Shown piece by piece: positions 53,541 through 64,000 of a DNA stretch of 64,000 nt. Made by a program: the position numbers and the translations under genes. Source of the DNA: Cervus elaphus (taxonomy: Eukaryota > Chordata > Mammalia > Artiodactyla > Cervidae). A model generated the notes under the pieces. That model was not told the origin of the DNA. It was given only the letters and a program-made list of their open reading frames with translations, and did not search any database. The stretch spans positions 58,836,015 through 58,900,014 of the forward strand of contig NC_057823.1 of the NCBI RefSeq assembly GCF_910594005.1, read 5' to 3'. Each line of letters begins with the position of its first letter. Within the stretch, counting starts at the first letter, position 1.

Positions 53541-54730
53541 ATCATATTCAGGAATGTGGTGGAAAATGATTTAATATGCTGTTTTGGAGGAAAAAATTAA
53601 AGTTTTGTTATGTAAGTGAAGTAATTCTGAATTCCATTCATAAATTATACTATAATGAGATTTGTGTTTGATGTTTGACATTCTTGTGCACTTTTCAAAT
53701 GATGGTCTATGAAAACAGAATCCAGTTTGCATTTCTTAAATACATATCATCTGATGCTGGGAGGAGATGAGGAATTTTTGTTTTGGTATTGATAAAGAAT
53801 TTTGGTTTTTGAGTGGCTGACCTATTTGCAGACGATCAACAGGCTGGAATAATTTGGCAGTTTAGTGAAGTTGCATGAAATGGTCAGAAGAGGGCGAGAG
53901 ACAGTTGCTGATGCTAACGCCAAGGAAGTGCGAACTCAGATACCTAGATGATGAGGGTGGTGATGTTAATGAGCTGGAGAGGGGTTCCAGGTCTGAAAGC
54001 ACGAGCTTGCAGTTAGTTCTAGCTGATGGTTGTTTTGTGAAAGAAGCCCTCATGTTGCCAGTTCTGATTTTTCAGGAGAAAAAAATTCCACGTTTCTCCC
54101 TAAAATTTTCTGACTTAAACAGATAGTTTAATTTAAACTATCATCATTCAGTGATGATATAAAGCATCATTCAGGCCAAAAAAAAGTCATATTAAAAAAA
54201 AAAGTCATATTAGTGGGCTGAACTTGTCCTGTGGTCTGCCAAGAATCTCAGGATTATATCAATACATGGCCCAGATTTATTCTTTTCTTTTTCTTAAAGG
54301 ACGTTTCCATTGTATCTCTTTAAAAGAGGTAAGAGTAGAGTGTAGACAATAAAAGTAGACTGGGTTTAATATTTTAGGGGAAAGTCATGCTGTTTCCACT
54401 GGGATTAAAATTTCAAGGTGAATAATACATTTTTGTTATGGAATTCTGATAGGAGTTGGCTTGCTTGTTAAGCATTCTCCTTCAAGTAATAAATTACTTT
54501 AAGTATTAAAAATAAAAACATATTAACACATATTTACAGTAAGTCTACTGCTACAATCCAGATTTTGTGGGATTGTTGAATTTCTAAATACTCTGACTTG
54601 TTTCCCTATAACCGCTTCTGTATTTGTGAGGATGGTGTCTTATTTTTAACATGGGATGGAGTGAGCCTCTGGCTGGTGCCTCACAGCCTGCCCTCCACTG
54701 TGTTAGTCTCCTGAGAGCTCTGTCTGCATT
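53541..54730. other. Intergenic, unassigned
   Basis: Contains an open frame at 53875-54126 (83 codons, +) with no recognised protein. The stretch is less repeat-like than its surroundings. It could be old non-coding DNA. Confidence 0.4.
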
Positions 54731-54739
54731 TTCTCCGGC

Positions 54740-55000
54740 ATCCTCCCACATTGTTCTTCGTAATTTTCCTCAGCAGGCAACCAGAGTCATCTTCTGAAAA
54801 CTCAAATTTGATTAAGTTTTTCCTGCTTCTGCATTCTTTCTTGTACTCTTATAATCCTCCAGGGCCCTCCTATTGCTCCTTCGGTTAAAGATAGACCTCT
54901 CCATGACTATTTCTCCCGTTTTATCTCAACCATCTCCTCCTCTTTGCATTCCTGCCACCCTGGCCTTGTAATTGCCATGTTTCCTTCCCCTCACAGCTTT
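54740..55000 (+). repeat. L2 LINE fragment
   Basis: AGGCAACCAGAGTCATCTTCTGAAAA, CTTATAATCCTCCAGGGCCC, TTAAAGATAGACCTCTCCATGAC, CCACCCTGGCCTTG: the same L2 segment as at 14830. Confidence 0.65.
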
Positions 55001-55269
55001 GAAACAAAGCTATTTTAAATCCCCCAAGAGAGCTTTGCTTAAAGTTACAGTTAAAACTATACGCAACAAGTTCCTTGGAATGGGATGAGAAGCCCTAAGT
55101 GAAGGTGGTGTAGACACAGGAGTTTCAAGCTAGGGTTATTCTCTATCTCTTCATTTAGAGACCTAAAGGAAAAGGACAGAGATTACCGACGAACTGAGAA
55201 ACATCAAATCTGAGTTAAATCTCTCTGATTATCTTATTAATATAAAGCTGCACTTCTGATTGTTCCCTT

Positions 55270-55390
55270 AGGGGACTTCCCTGGTGGCCCAGTAGTTAAG
55301 ACTGTGTTTCCAATGCAGGGGGCATGGGTCTCATCCCTGGTCAGGGAACTAGATCCCACATGTCATGAGGTGCAAGCAAGAAAAAAAAGT
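55270..55390 (+). repeat. CHR-type tRNA SINE
   Basis: GGGGACTTCCCTGGTGGCCCAGTAGTTAAGACTG, CATGGGTCTCATCCCTGGTCAGGGAACTAGATCCCACATG, A-tail. Confidence 0.93.
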
Positions 55391-55761
55391 GGGGTGCCAA
55401 GAACTTTCTGGTAACATTCATTGTTTGAGTTGAATAGTTACCTTCCTAGGAGTGTAGACCTGTAACTTTGAAACTGCTTGTACATGTAAGTAAAATGGCA
55501 TTTGTCAACATGTTTGTTGAAGAATATCATTCACCGAATTTGTACACAGACCATAAGTTGACCGATCTTTTCTAATTAAATCCAAATGATCTATTTACAA
55601 AGAAAATCGAACAGAACTGCAACCTCATATCCCCCTCCCTGCTTCCAGTAGTTTGGATCAGCAAGGTCCAATAGCCCTTTGTAAGATGATGGAAATGGTC
55701 TCTTTGGACTGTCCAGTATGAAATGTGGTTGATGCAACCGAGGAACTGGATAGTTAACTTT
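55391..55761. other. Intergenic, unassigned
   Basis: No gene or repeat recognised. Confidence 0.45.
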
Positions 55762-55764
55762 ATT

Positions 55765-56032
55765 TTTTATATTTAAAACTTTATTTATTTTTGGCTGTAC
55801 TGCATCTGTGTGGCTGCATGCGGGCTCTCTCTAGCTGTGGTTCCTGGGCTGCTTATTGTAGTGACTTCTCTTGTTGCAGACTGCGGGCTTTAGGGAGCGT
55901 GGGCTCCAGTAGTTGGGGCTCATGGGCTTAGTTGCCCTGTGGCATATGGAATCTTCCTAGACCAGGGATTGAACCTGTCTCCCCTGCGCTGTCAGGCAGA
56001 TTCTTAACCACTGGACCGCCAGGGAAGTCCAG
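55765..56032 (-). repeat. CHR-type tRNA SINE (long form)
   Basis: Antisense: TTATTTATTTTTGGCTGTACTGC to TTCTTAACCACTGGACCGCCAGGGAAGTCC. Confidence 0.93.
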
Positions 56033-56084
56033 TTCATTTTATTTAATTTTAGTTAAAATTGCCACATATGAATATTGGCTACTG

Positions 56085-56412
56085 CTATGGTCTATATGTT
56101 TATGTCCCTCCAAAATTCATATGTTGAAATCCTAACCCCCAAGGTGATGGTGTTAGGAAGTGGAGCCTGTAGGAGGTGATTAGGTCATGAGGGTTGAGGC
56201 TTCATGTGTGGAATTAGTGCCCTTCTCAAGGAAAACCCACAGAGCTCCCTATTCCCTTCTGCCATGTCAAGATAGAATGAGTTTATGATCCTCACTTGAC
56301 CATGCTGGCACCTAATCTTAGACTTCCAGCCTCCAGAACTGGGAGAAAAATATTTCTGTAAGCCACCCAGTATGTGGGATTTTGTTATAGCAGCCTGAAA
56401 GGACCAAGACAG
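56085..56412 (+). mobile_element. MLT1A-type MaLR LTR
   Basis: Ordered MLT1 sequence: CCTCCAAAATTCATATGTTGAAATCCTAACCCCCA, GATTAGGTCATGAGGGTTGAGGC, CATGCTGGCACCTAATCTTAGACTTCCAGCCTCCAGAACTG, TTTTGTTATAGCAGCCTGAA. Confidence 0.9.
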
Positions 56413-56482
56413 CTAACAGATACGTGTCTGAAAGACTATCCACCTTCAGAATTTATTTTTGCAAGTAAAAATACATGGTTGA

Positions 56483-56745
56483 TGGGGCTTCCCTGGTAGT
56501 CCAGTGGTTAAGAATCTGCCTGCCAATGCAGGGGACACAGGTTTGGTCCCTGGGCCAGGAAGATCCCACACACTGCAGAGCAACCAAGCCCATGTGCAGC
56601 AACTCCTGAAGCCCATGGGCCTAGAGCATGTGCTCTGCAGCTTGAAAGTAGACCCTGCTCTCAGCAACTAGAGAAGGCCCATGCACAGCAATGAAGATCC
56701 AACAAAGCCAAAACTAAATAAACACATTTTTAAATAAAAATTGGT
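56483..56745 (+). repeat. CHR-type tRNA SINE (long form)
   Basis: GGGGCTTCCCTGGTAGTCCAGTGGTTAAGAATCTGCC, GAAGATCCCACACACTGCAG, AATGAAGATCCAACAAAGCCAAAACTAAATAAA. Confidence 0.9.
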
Positions 56746-56809
56746 GATTCAAACAGTTGAATTTCAAAGGGCCATATGAACTCTGTTTTTTCATGGGATC
56801 TATGAACAA

Positions 56810-56970
56810 GCAGGGTCCCACTGGCTGGGATGTTCTTTTTTCCCTGTATTCCCACCTAACTCCTTCTTACTCTTCAGATCCTGTCCAACCATTGCGCTCT
56901 CTGGGAAACCTTCCTGATATTTTTTATGTCTCCTGTTCAGAGCACTGGTCTCTCTCCTTCACTAAAGCCA
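56810..56970 (+). repeat. L2 LINE fragment
   Basis: GGGATGTTCTTTTTTCCCTG, CCTAACTCCTTCTTACTCTTCAGATCC, TCTCTGGGAAACCTTCCTGA. Confidence 0.6.
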
Positions 56971-57269
56971 ACGTGTGTGTTTTGGAGGAAAAAACACAGA
57001 GGCAAGAGGAGAGACTGATCACTGTTTCTGTGAAACAGCCTAAGGAGTGGCAATTGCTTTGGTAAGTGAGAAGGCAGGAGATCCGGGTCCCATATTGAGG
57101 ACTGGCCTTAAATAGGAGGAGGGCAGTTCTCTGCTGTGGAAGACAGCAGGTGGCAGATGGATATAGACAGAGGGAGGGGTTGCTCTTTGGCCCCTGTTTT
57201 CCTGAGAGCAGCTAGTAAGTAGCAGGGGACAGTGTGTGGAAGGTTTGAGAATTAGGACAAATTAAGAGT

Positions 57270-57649
57270 GCTGAAGAATTGATGCTTTTGAACTGTAGTG
57301 CTGGAGAAGACTCTTGAGAGTCCCTTGGGCTGCAAGGAGATCCAACTAGTCAATCCTAAAGGAAATCAGCCCTGAATATTCATTGGAAGGACTGATGCTG
57401 AAGCTGAAACTCCAGTGCTTTGGCCACCTGATGCGAAGAACCAACTCACTGGAAAAGACCCTGATGATGGGAAAGATTGAAGACAAGAGAAGAAGGGGAT
57501 AACAGAAGATGAAATGGTTGGATGGCATCACTGACTCAATGGACATTAGTCTGATCAAACTCTGGGAGATAGTGAAGGACAGGGAAGCCTGGCGTGCTGC
57601 AGTCCATGGGGTCACAAAGAGTCAGACACAATTGAGCGACTGGACTGAA
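57270..57649 (+). mobile_element. BovB LINE 3' end
   Basis: Sense: GCTGAAGAATTGATGCTTTTGAACTG, GAGTCCCTTGGGCTGCAAGGAGATCC, ending GTCAGACACAATTGAGCGACTGGACTGAA. Confidence 0.95.
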
Positions 57650-57721
57650 GACCTGTTGCTCTAAACAGCAGAAATGCTGGGGCTGGCCGAAGGCTTATTT
57701 GAAATGAAGGATGCTGATGTA

Positions 57722-57932
57722 AGGGCTTCCCTTGTAGCTCAGCTGGTAAAGAACCTGCCTGCAATGCAGGGGACCTGGGTTTGAGCCCTGGGTCAGGAAT
57801 ATCCCCTGGAGAAGGAAACGGCAACCCACTCCAGTATTCTTGCCTAGAGAATCTCATGGACAGAGGAGCCTGGAAGGCTACAGTCAATGGGGTCGCAAGA
57901 GTCGGATACTTAGTGACTAAACCACCCCCACC
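57722..57932 (+). repeat. Bov-tA SINE
   Basis: AGGGCTTCCCTTGTAGCTCAGC to GAGTCGGATACTTAGTGACTAAAC. The 11-bp duplication atgctgatgta at 57711-57721 and 57933-57943. Confidence 0.95.
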
Positions 57933-57949
57933 ATGCTGATGTAGAGCGC

Positions 57950-58734
57950 TATCCACCTGCCCAGGCCAGGCTTCACTTTACTTCACTAAGCTGATGGTTG
58001 AGCTCTTCAGAGTTGGGGTTTGGCCAAGTCCGGGAGTAAATGAGGACGTATCTATTGTTGCTCTCCAGTTTTGCCCTGTTTTGATCCATCTGGGAGTTCT
58101 TGCTCATCTTACTAAAAATGTGATGCTGGTGAATGTGAGTCGAATATGGACTTAAAATCTGAGTGACATGCCCCATGTCCTCCTACCCCTGGCTAATTAG
58201 CTTCCCATCTCTCTGTTACTGGGGGACCAGCGGAACTTTAAGTCATGCTTTTGTCCTGGGCTCTTTGCTGACACGGTTGGAACTGTATGGTGTCATTCGT
58301 CACATGGGAAAATGCCGAAACAGCATCATCTCTGTCATATCCCCATGTCTCCACCTGCCTTAGAAAAACTGATCTTGAAAGATAAAACAATTTTCTGACA
58401 ATACATGTCTTCTAACCTAACTCTTGTTGGAGTCTGATGACTCAACAATTACAGAACCCCCTGAATATCTTGGCTGGGATTCATTTTTATTGGGAGGGAA
58501 CCAGGCATATTGCCTGCTGGATGGTTTCTGATGGTCAGTCCACAGGTGAAATGGCTCTGGTGGGGGTGCCCAGCTGCAGTCCAGGTAAGAGTCCTATGGG
58601 GGTATGGTTGCTATGATGGCCCCACCCTTCTGTGACTGCAGTGGGCCCGCATGGTGAAGCAGCTCTGGGGCATCTGAGCCCTGAGCCCTGCTAGCTGCTG
58701 CTTCATCAGACTCTCTCCTTAGCATGAATGTTTC
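57950..58734. other. Intergenic, unassigned
   Basis: No gene or repeat family recognised. Confidence 0.45.
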
Positions 58735-58937
58735 CTACTTATTTACTATTTTGGCTGTGATGGGTATTTGTTGTGGTGCATGGGGCTGTTTGCTGCAGCA
58801 CTCAGACTTCAGTAGTTGTGGCAGAGGATTAGTAGCTTCTGGGCACATGGGATCTTAGTTCCCTGACCAGGGATTGAAACCTGCATCCCCTGCATTTGAA
58901 GGCAGATTCTTAACCACTGGACTACCAGGGAAGTCCC
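58735..58937 (-). repeat. CHR-type tRNA SINE
   Basis: Antisense: TATTTACTATTTTGGCTGTGATGGG to TTCTTAACCACTGGACTACCAGGGAAGTCC. Confidence 0.9.
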
Positions 58938-59144
58938 TCCGTTTTATTTTAGAATCAGTTTTTAGATGTACAAATACATGAATGAATTCTAAAGAATCAA
59001 ATATGAGACAGCTCTATTTTCCTTGGACTTTCTCTCTGTGACTACACTCCTCGCTTCCTTTCCCCAGAGATGATCATTGAAATTAGTTTATTTATCTTTG
59101 CAGACTAATTGGATTTGCCTACTGTGTCACTTAGGATTAGATTT

Positions 59145-59490
59145 GCCTACTTATGACAGGGTAACCACAAATAAAAATAGCTTAAGTGAATTAGAAGTTT
59201 CTTTCTTCCATATGGAAAGTCTGGAGGCAGGCATTCAGGGCTGACATACTGGCTCCAGAATGTTGTCAGGGATCCGGGCACCAGACTGCCATCTTCTGTC
59301 CATCGTCTCCATCCTCAAGGTCACCTTCTGGTCCAAGATAGTGGCACAATGCTAACCATTCTACCCACATCCTGGACCAGACATGGAAGGAAGGAGGTCT
59401 TATTTGCATTCACTTCTGAGTACTTCTCATTAACTAGAATTCAGTAATAATACTGTGCTTAACTGCGAGAAGGTTCTGGGAATTGTAGTC
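59145..59490. repeat. Old interspersed repeat, family not assigned
   Basis: TTAGAAGTTTCTTTCTTCCATATGG..GTCTGGAGGCAGGCATTCAGGGCTG..GTCAGGGATCCGGGCACC..GGGAATTGTAGTCTTTTGG is a phrase order I know from common mammalian repeats, but I cannot name the family. Confidence 0.45.
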
Positions 59491-59516
59491 TTTTGGCTTG
59501 AATTCATTGCTTTGTG

Positions 59517-59724
59517 TGTGCACTCAGTCACTGAGTCATGACGAACTCTTTGCAACCCTTTGGACTGTAATCCGCTAGGCTCCTCTGTCCATGGGATTTT
59601 TCAGGCAAGAATACTGGAGTGGGTTGCCATATGCTTTTCCAGAGGATAGTCCCAACTCAGGGATCAAACCTGCATCTCCTGCATTGGAGGCAGATTCTTT
59701 ACTGCTGAACCACTGGGGAAGCCA
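59517..59724 (-). repeat. Bov-tA SINE
   Basis: Antisense: CACTCAGTCACTGAGTCATGACG to CTGAACCACTGGGGAAGCC. Confidence 0.92.
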
Positions 59725-59804
59725 AGATCATAGTTCTATTATTAAATAGCAAGTGGGGTAGATAGCTAGCAAACTCTGCCATGCAAATATGTGTATATAA
59801 AAGT

Positions 59805-60742
59805 TGTTACTGTTCAGTCACTAAGTCATGTCTGACTCTTTGCGACCACCTCAACTGCAACATGCCAGGCTTCCCTGTCCCTCACTATCTCCCAGAATCT
59901 GCTCAAACTCATGTCCTTTGAGTCAGTGATGCCATGCAACCATCTCATCCTAGGTCTTCCCCTTCTCCTCCTGCCCTCAGTCTTCTCCAGCATCAGGGTC
60001 TTTTCCAAAGAATAGGCTCTTCACATCAGGTGCCAAAGTATTAGAGCTTCAGCATCAGTCCTTCCAATGAATGTTCAGGGTTGATTTCCTTTAGGATTGA
60101 CTGGTTTGATCTCCTTGCTGTCCAAGGCATTCTCAAGAGAATTTTCCAGCACCACAGTTTGAAAGCATCAGTTCTTGGGTGCTCAGCCTTTTTTATGGTC
60201 CAACTCTTACATCTCTACATGACTACTGAAAAAATCATAGCTTTGACTAGACAGACATTTGTTGGCAAAGCGATGTTTCTGCTTTTTAATACACTGTCTA
60301 GGTTTGTCATAGCTTATCTTCCAGGAGTAAGTGTTGTTTAATTTCATGGCTGCAGTCATTGTCCACAGGAATTTTGGAGTCCAAGAAAATAAAATCTGCC
60401 ACTGTTTCCACTTTTTCTCCTTTTGTTTGTCATGAAGTGATGGAACCAGATGCCATGATCTTAGTTTTTTGAGTGTTAAGCTAACTCTTTCACTCTCCTG
60501 TTTCACCTTTATCAGGAGGCTCTTTAGTTCCTCTTCGTTTTCTGCCATTAGGGTAGTATCATCTGCATATCTGAGGCTATTGATATTTCTCCTGGCAATC
60601 TTGATTCCAGCTTGTGATTCATCCAGCCCAACATTTTGCGTAAGGTAGTCTGCATTTAAGTTAAATAAACAGGGTGACAAAAGCAGGGTGACAATCCCAT
60701 TCAGCTTTGATATAATCTTTTCCCAGATTTGAACCAATTCTT
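59805..60742 (-). mobile_element. BovB LINE, 3' part (outer element, left piece)
   Basis: Antisense BovB from its 3' end (GTTCAGTCACTAAGTCATGTCTGAC) to the reverse transcriptase region, including the YADD-coding region (cgtgtcatctgcatatc-type motif near 60560). It stops where a sense BovB begins and resumes at 61906. Frames are broken. Confidence 0.92.
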
Positions 60743-61905
60743 AGAAAAGGCAGAGGAACCAGAGATCAAATTGCCAACACCTACTGGGTCATTGAAAAAG
60801 CAAGAGAGTTCCAGAAAAACATCTATTTTTGCTTTGTTGACTATGCCAAAGCCTTTGACTGTGTGGATCACAACAAACTGTGGAAAATTCTTAAAAAGCT
60901 GGGAATACCAGACCACCTTTCCTGCCTCCTGAGAAACCTGTATGCAGGACAAGAATCAACAGAACAGAACATGGGACAATGGACTGGCTCAAAACTGGGA
61001 AAGGAGTACATCAAGGTTGTATACTGTCACCCTGCTTATTTAACTTATATGCAGAGTACATTATGAGAAACATTGGGCTGGATGAAGCACAAGCTGGAAT
61101 CAAGATTGCTGGGAGAAATATCAATAACCTCAGATATGCAGATGACACCACCCTTATGGCAGAAAGTGAAGAAGAACTAAAGAGCCTCTTGATGAAAGTG
61201 AAAGAGGAGAGTAAAAAAAAATGGCTTAAAGCTCAACATTCAGAAAACTAAGATTATGGCATCTGGTCCCATCACTTCATGGCAAATAGATGGGGAAACA
61301 GTGGCTGACTTTATTTGCTTGGGCTCCCAAATCACTGCAGATGGTGATTGCAGCCATGAAATTAAAAGATGCTTACTCCTTGGAAGGAAAGTTATGACCA
61401 ACCTAGACAGAATATTAAAAAGCAGAGACATTACTTTGCCAACAAAGGTCCGTCTAGTCAAGACTATGGTTTTCCAGTAATCATGTATGGATGTGAGAGC
61501 TGGACTATAAAGAAGGCTGAGTGCTGAAGAATTGATGCTTTTGAACTGTGGTGTTGGAGAAGACTCTTGAGAGTCCCTAGGACTGCAAGGAGATCCAACC
61601 AGCCCATCCTAAAGGAGATCAGTCCTCGGTGTTCATTGGAAGGACTGATATTGAAGCTGAAACTCCAATACTTTGGCCACCTGATGTGAAGAGCTGACCT
61701 ATTTGAAAAGACCCTGATGCTGGGAGGGATTGGGGGCAGGAGGAGAAGGGGACGACAGAGGATGAGATGGTTGGATGGCATCACCGATTCAATGGACATG
61801 AGTTTGGATGAACTCTGGGAGTTGGTGATGGACAGGAAGGCCTGGCATGCTTCAGTTCATGGGGTTACCAAGAGTTGGACACGACTGAGCGACTGAACTG
61901 AACTT
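60743..61905 (+). mobile_element. BovB LINE, 3' part with RT remnant (inserted element)
   Basis: Sense BovB from GGCAGAGGAACCAGAGATCAAATTGCC to the 3' end GACACGACTGAGCGACTGAACTGAAC. It encodes reverse transcriptase pieces with DYAKAFD, HNKLW, CLFNLYAEYI and YADD (61135-61146), in more than one frame. An A-run near 61215 marks a frameshift. Confidence 0.94.
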
Positions 61906-62380
61906 TGTTTCATGTCTGGTTCTAACTGTTGGTTCTTGACCTGTGTATACTTTTCTCAGGAGGCAGATAAAGTGGTCTGGTATTCCCATCTACTAAAAAT
62001 TTTCCACATTTCTTTGTGATCCACATAATCAAAGGCTTTAGTGTAGTCAACTTCTATGATCCAGCAGATATTGGCAATTTGATCTCTGGTTCCTCTGCCT
62101 TTTCTAAATAGAGCTTATACATCTGGAAATTCTCGGCTCATGTACTGTTGAAGTCTAGCTTGAAGAATTTTAAGCATTACCTTGCTAGCATGTGAAATGA
62201 GCAGTATGTGAATTGTGCTAGCATGTGAATGTGAATGTGAATTGTGAATGAGCTAGCATGTGAATTGTGCAGTAGTTTGAACATTCTTTGGCATTGCCCT
62301 TCTTTGATATTGGACTGAAAACTGACCTTTTCCAGTCCTGTGGCCATTGCTGAGTTTTCCAAATTTGCTGGCAAATGCAT
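61906..62380 (-). mobile_element. BovB LINE (outer element, right piece)
   Basis: Picks up the antisense BovB just 5' of the point where the left piece stops: TCATGTCTGGTTCTAACTG, TGGTCTGGTATTCCCATC, GATCTCTGGTTCCTCTGCCTTTTC, CTTTTCCAGTCCTGTGGCCATTGCTGAG. Contains a private tandem repeat at 62184-62270. Confidence 0.92.
62184..62270 (-). repeat. Three-copy tandem repeat inside BovB
   Basis: gctagcatgtgaa starts at 62184, 62217 and 62252, giving units of 33 and 35 bp. Elsewhere BovB has one copy of this segment. Confidence 0.8.
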
Positions 62381-62486
62381 AGCATTATTTTTACATATTG
62401 TACCCCACATACAATATTTCAACTTCAACTCCCCCCGCCCCTACCCAGTACAGTATGTTTTAGAGATCTTAGCATGTTGGGTTACA

Positions 62487-62572
62487 TATTGGCTTGGCCA
62501 AAAAGTTTGTTTGGGTTTTTCTGTAAACTCTTATGGGGAAAACCCAAACAAATTTTTTGGACAACCCAGTAT
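62487..62572. mobile_element. Mariner-type MITE
   Basis: Near-palindrome: GGCTTGGCCAAAAAGTTTG..GGGTTTTTC and GAAAACCC..CAAATTTTTTGGACAACC, bounded by TA. Same family as the element at 20171. Confidence 0.9.
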
Positions 62573-62747
62573 AATTCTACCGCATTTCACTCACTCATGC
62601 ATAGTATTCTGTATTGTAAAAATACTGTGATTTTTAAGCTATTTCTCCATGGATAATCATTTAGGTTACTTTGAGCTATTCACTATTACAAACAGTAGTG
62701 TAATGAATATCTTTGTACAGTATTTTTTAGGCACACTTGGGTGTTAC

Positions 62748-63300
62748 CTTAGTCTGTTCAGGTTGCTATAACAAAATACCACAGACTGGGTGGTAGAACC
62801 ACAGAAATGTATCTCTTGCAGTTCTGGGGACTTGAAGTCCAAGATATGGGTGCCAGCATGGCCAGGTGAGGGCCTTCTTCCAGGTTTTTCTGACTGATGA
62901 CTTCTTGCTGTGTCCCCACCAGCTAGAAGGGGCTAGGGAGCTCTGTGGGTCTCTGATATAAGGGCACTAATTCCATTCAGGGGGACTCCACCATCATGAC
63001 CTAATCACCCCCAAAAGGCCCCACCACCTAACACCATCACATTGAATGCTGGAATTCCAAAGTGAATTTTCAGTTCAGTTCAGTCGCTCAGTCATGTCTG
63101 ACTCTTTGTGACCCCACGGACTGGAGCATGCCGGGCTTCCCTGTCCATCACCAACTCCCAGAGCCTGCTCAAACTCATAATTTGAGTCAGTGATGCCATC
63201 CAACCATCTCACCCTCTGTTGTCCCCTTCTCCTGCCTTCAGTCTTTGCCAGTGTCAAAGTGAATTTTAGGGGGACTTAAATCTTCGGAGCATAGTAAGTA
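62748..63300 (-). mobile_element. MLT1-type MaLR LTR, interrupted by BovB piece
   Basis: Antisense MLT1: TTAGTCTGTTCAGGTTGCTATAACAAAATACCACAGACTGGGTGG, GAAGTCCAAGATATGGGTGCCAGCATGG, TCATGACCTAATCACCCCCAAAAGGCC. It continues after the insertion with gaattttagggggactta. Confidence 0.85.
63071..63254 (-). mobile_element. BovB LINE 3' end nested in MLT1
   Basis: Antisense: CAGTTCAGTTCAGTCGCTCAGTCATGTCTGAC to CTCCTGCCTTCAGTCTTTGCCAGTG. The 13-bp duplication caaagtgaatttt at 63058-63070 and 63255-63267. Confidence 0.95.
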
Positions 63301-64000
63301 TCATATTCTAGAAGAGATATTTGAGAATTAAACTGATCAGTTGAAACTTGTACACATTCAAAAATGGATAAGATTTGGCCAAATTCGCCTCTGAGCTGGC
63401 TCTCTGGTTTTATACCCTTTCCATCTGTGGATGAGGGTTCTGTCTTACATAACTTTGCCTATATTCATGTTCTTCTACTGTAAAGTTTTGAGCACTTTAT
63501 ACTGGATCCATAGAGTTGTCTGCTGAGACTAATGTTTGCCACTGATGTGATCCCTAAATTAGTTTTTATTTAAAACTTAAAACATCCAGTCTATTCTGTA
63601 ATTTTACCACCAACTTTGTTTCTCATTTTGAATGGAACTGCCATCAGTGGAACAGGATTTATGTCAATCAGAGAGAAGACCTTTGTGTATTGGGGGCCTA
63701 TTACTGAGAGCTGACATTGACTGAGGACTGACTATAAGCTTGACATGCTATATCCAAAGGTTTTCCCATTATTGACTTTCTCCTGACACACAAAGAAGGT
63801 TCAGTAAATTGACAATGTAGAAAGTGGTCGAGTTGAGATTCAGATCAGGCTAAGATCTATTAAACATTCTGAAATATTGCATATGTCTATGGTAGATTAA
63901 TATTTTGAGCGTGTAATGGTTACTGAGTCCTTCCACTCTGATAATGAGTGGTTTGGACGTCAGGGGTAGGGAAACAGACAAGGGAGTGGATGGAGAAGTC
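63301..64000. other. Intergenic, mostly unassigned
   Basis: A MIR-like remnant may lie at about 63700-63870. No exon of the neighbour expected from human synteny (PPP2R2B, - strand) is seen. Confidence 0.4.

Noticed and set aside
60979..61251. Reverse transcriptase-like frame with YADD on the + strand
   Set aside because: Part of the inserted BovB element; the full frame is interrupted.
43000..64000. Search for 3' exons of PPP2R2B on the - strand, expected next by human synteny
   Set aside because: No WD40-type coding exon or B-subunit C-terminus seen; the gene probably begins beyond the window.
1..64000. A previously undescribed gene system
   Set aside because: Both genes present are known and intact, and the rest is explained by mammalian repeats or remains unassigned non-coding DNA. 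I see no gene cluster or architecture that would justify claiming a new system.

Overview
This is a window of ruminant (bovid-type) nuclear DNA. It is AT-rich and intron-rich, and is packed with repeats specific to ruminants or cetartiodactyls: BovB (RTE) LINEs, Bov-tA and Bov-A2 SINEs, CHR-type tRNA SINEs and ruminant L1 3' ends. The gene order TCERG1 - GPR151 matches human 5q32, so the expected bovine location is chromosome 7 (inferred from synteny). Cattle, buffalo, sheep and goat cannot be told apart from this alone.

Layout. (1) 1-30,650: the 3' half of TCERG1 (CA150, transcription elongation regulator 1) on the + strand. Fourteen coding exons between 445 and 29,775 encode the last 594 residues (human numbering about 505-1098): the third WW domain, a basic KKRKR nuclear-localisation patch and all six FF domains. 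A short 3' UTR ends at an AATAAA at 30,629. Every junction keeps the frame and no exon is broken. (2) 33,718-34,983: the single-exon orphan receptor gene GPR151 on the - strand, tail-to-tail with TCERG1 and intact (421 codons). An 80-codon ORF lies directly upstream in the same frame, separated only by its TAG. (3) 35,300-64,000: I find no protein-coding gene. This part holds a GC-rich patch with a decayed minisatellite (39,690-41,100) and then dense nested repeats.

The two genes are not an operon-like unit. TCERG1 is a nuclear factor that couples Pol II elongation to splicing: WW domains bind proline-rich splicing factors and FF domains bind the phosphorylated Pol II tail. GPR151 is a class A receptor of the neuronal membrane. 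They share only a convergent intergenic interval of about 3 kb.

No new biological system is visible. The most informative items are a full-length retrocopy of U13 snoRNA (SNORD13) with A-tail and target-site duplication (51,728-51,877), an L1 insertion with a clean twin-priming inversion (45,265-46,010), what looks like a retro-insert made only of poly(A) (1,825-1,869), BovB elements nested head-to-head to make a long inverted repeat (59,805-62,380), a solo LTR inside an older MLT1 (43,998-44,345), and the start-codon and upstream-ORF arrangement of GPR151. Repeat family names come from sequence recognition, not from a database search.
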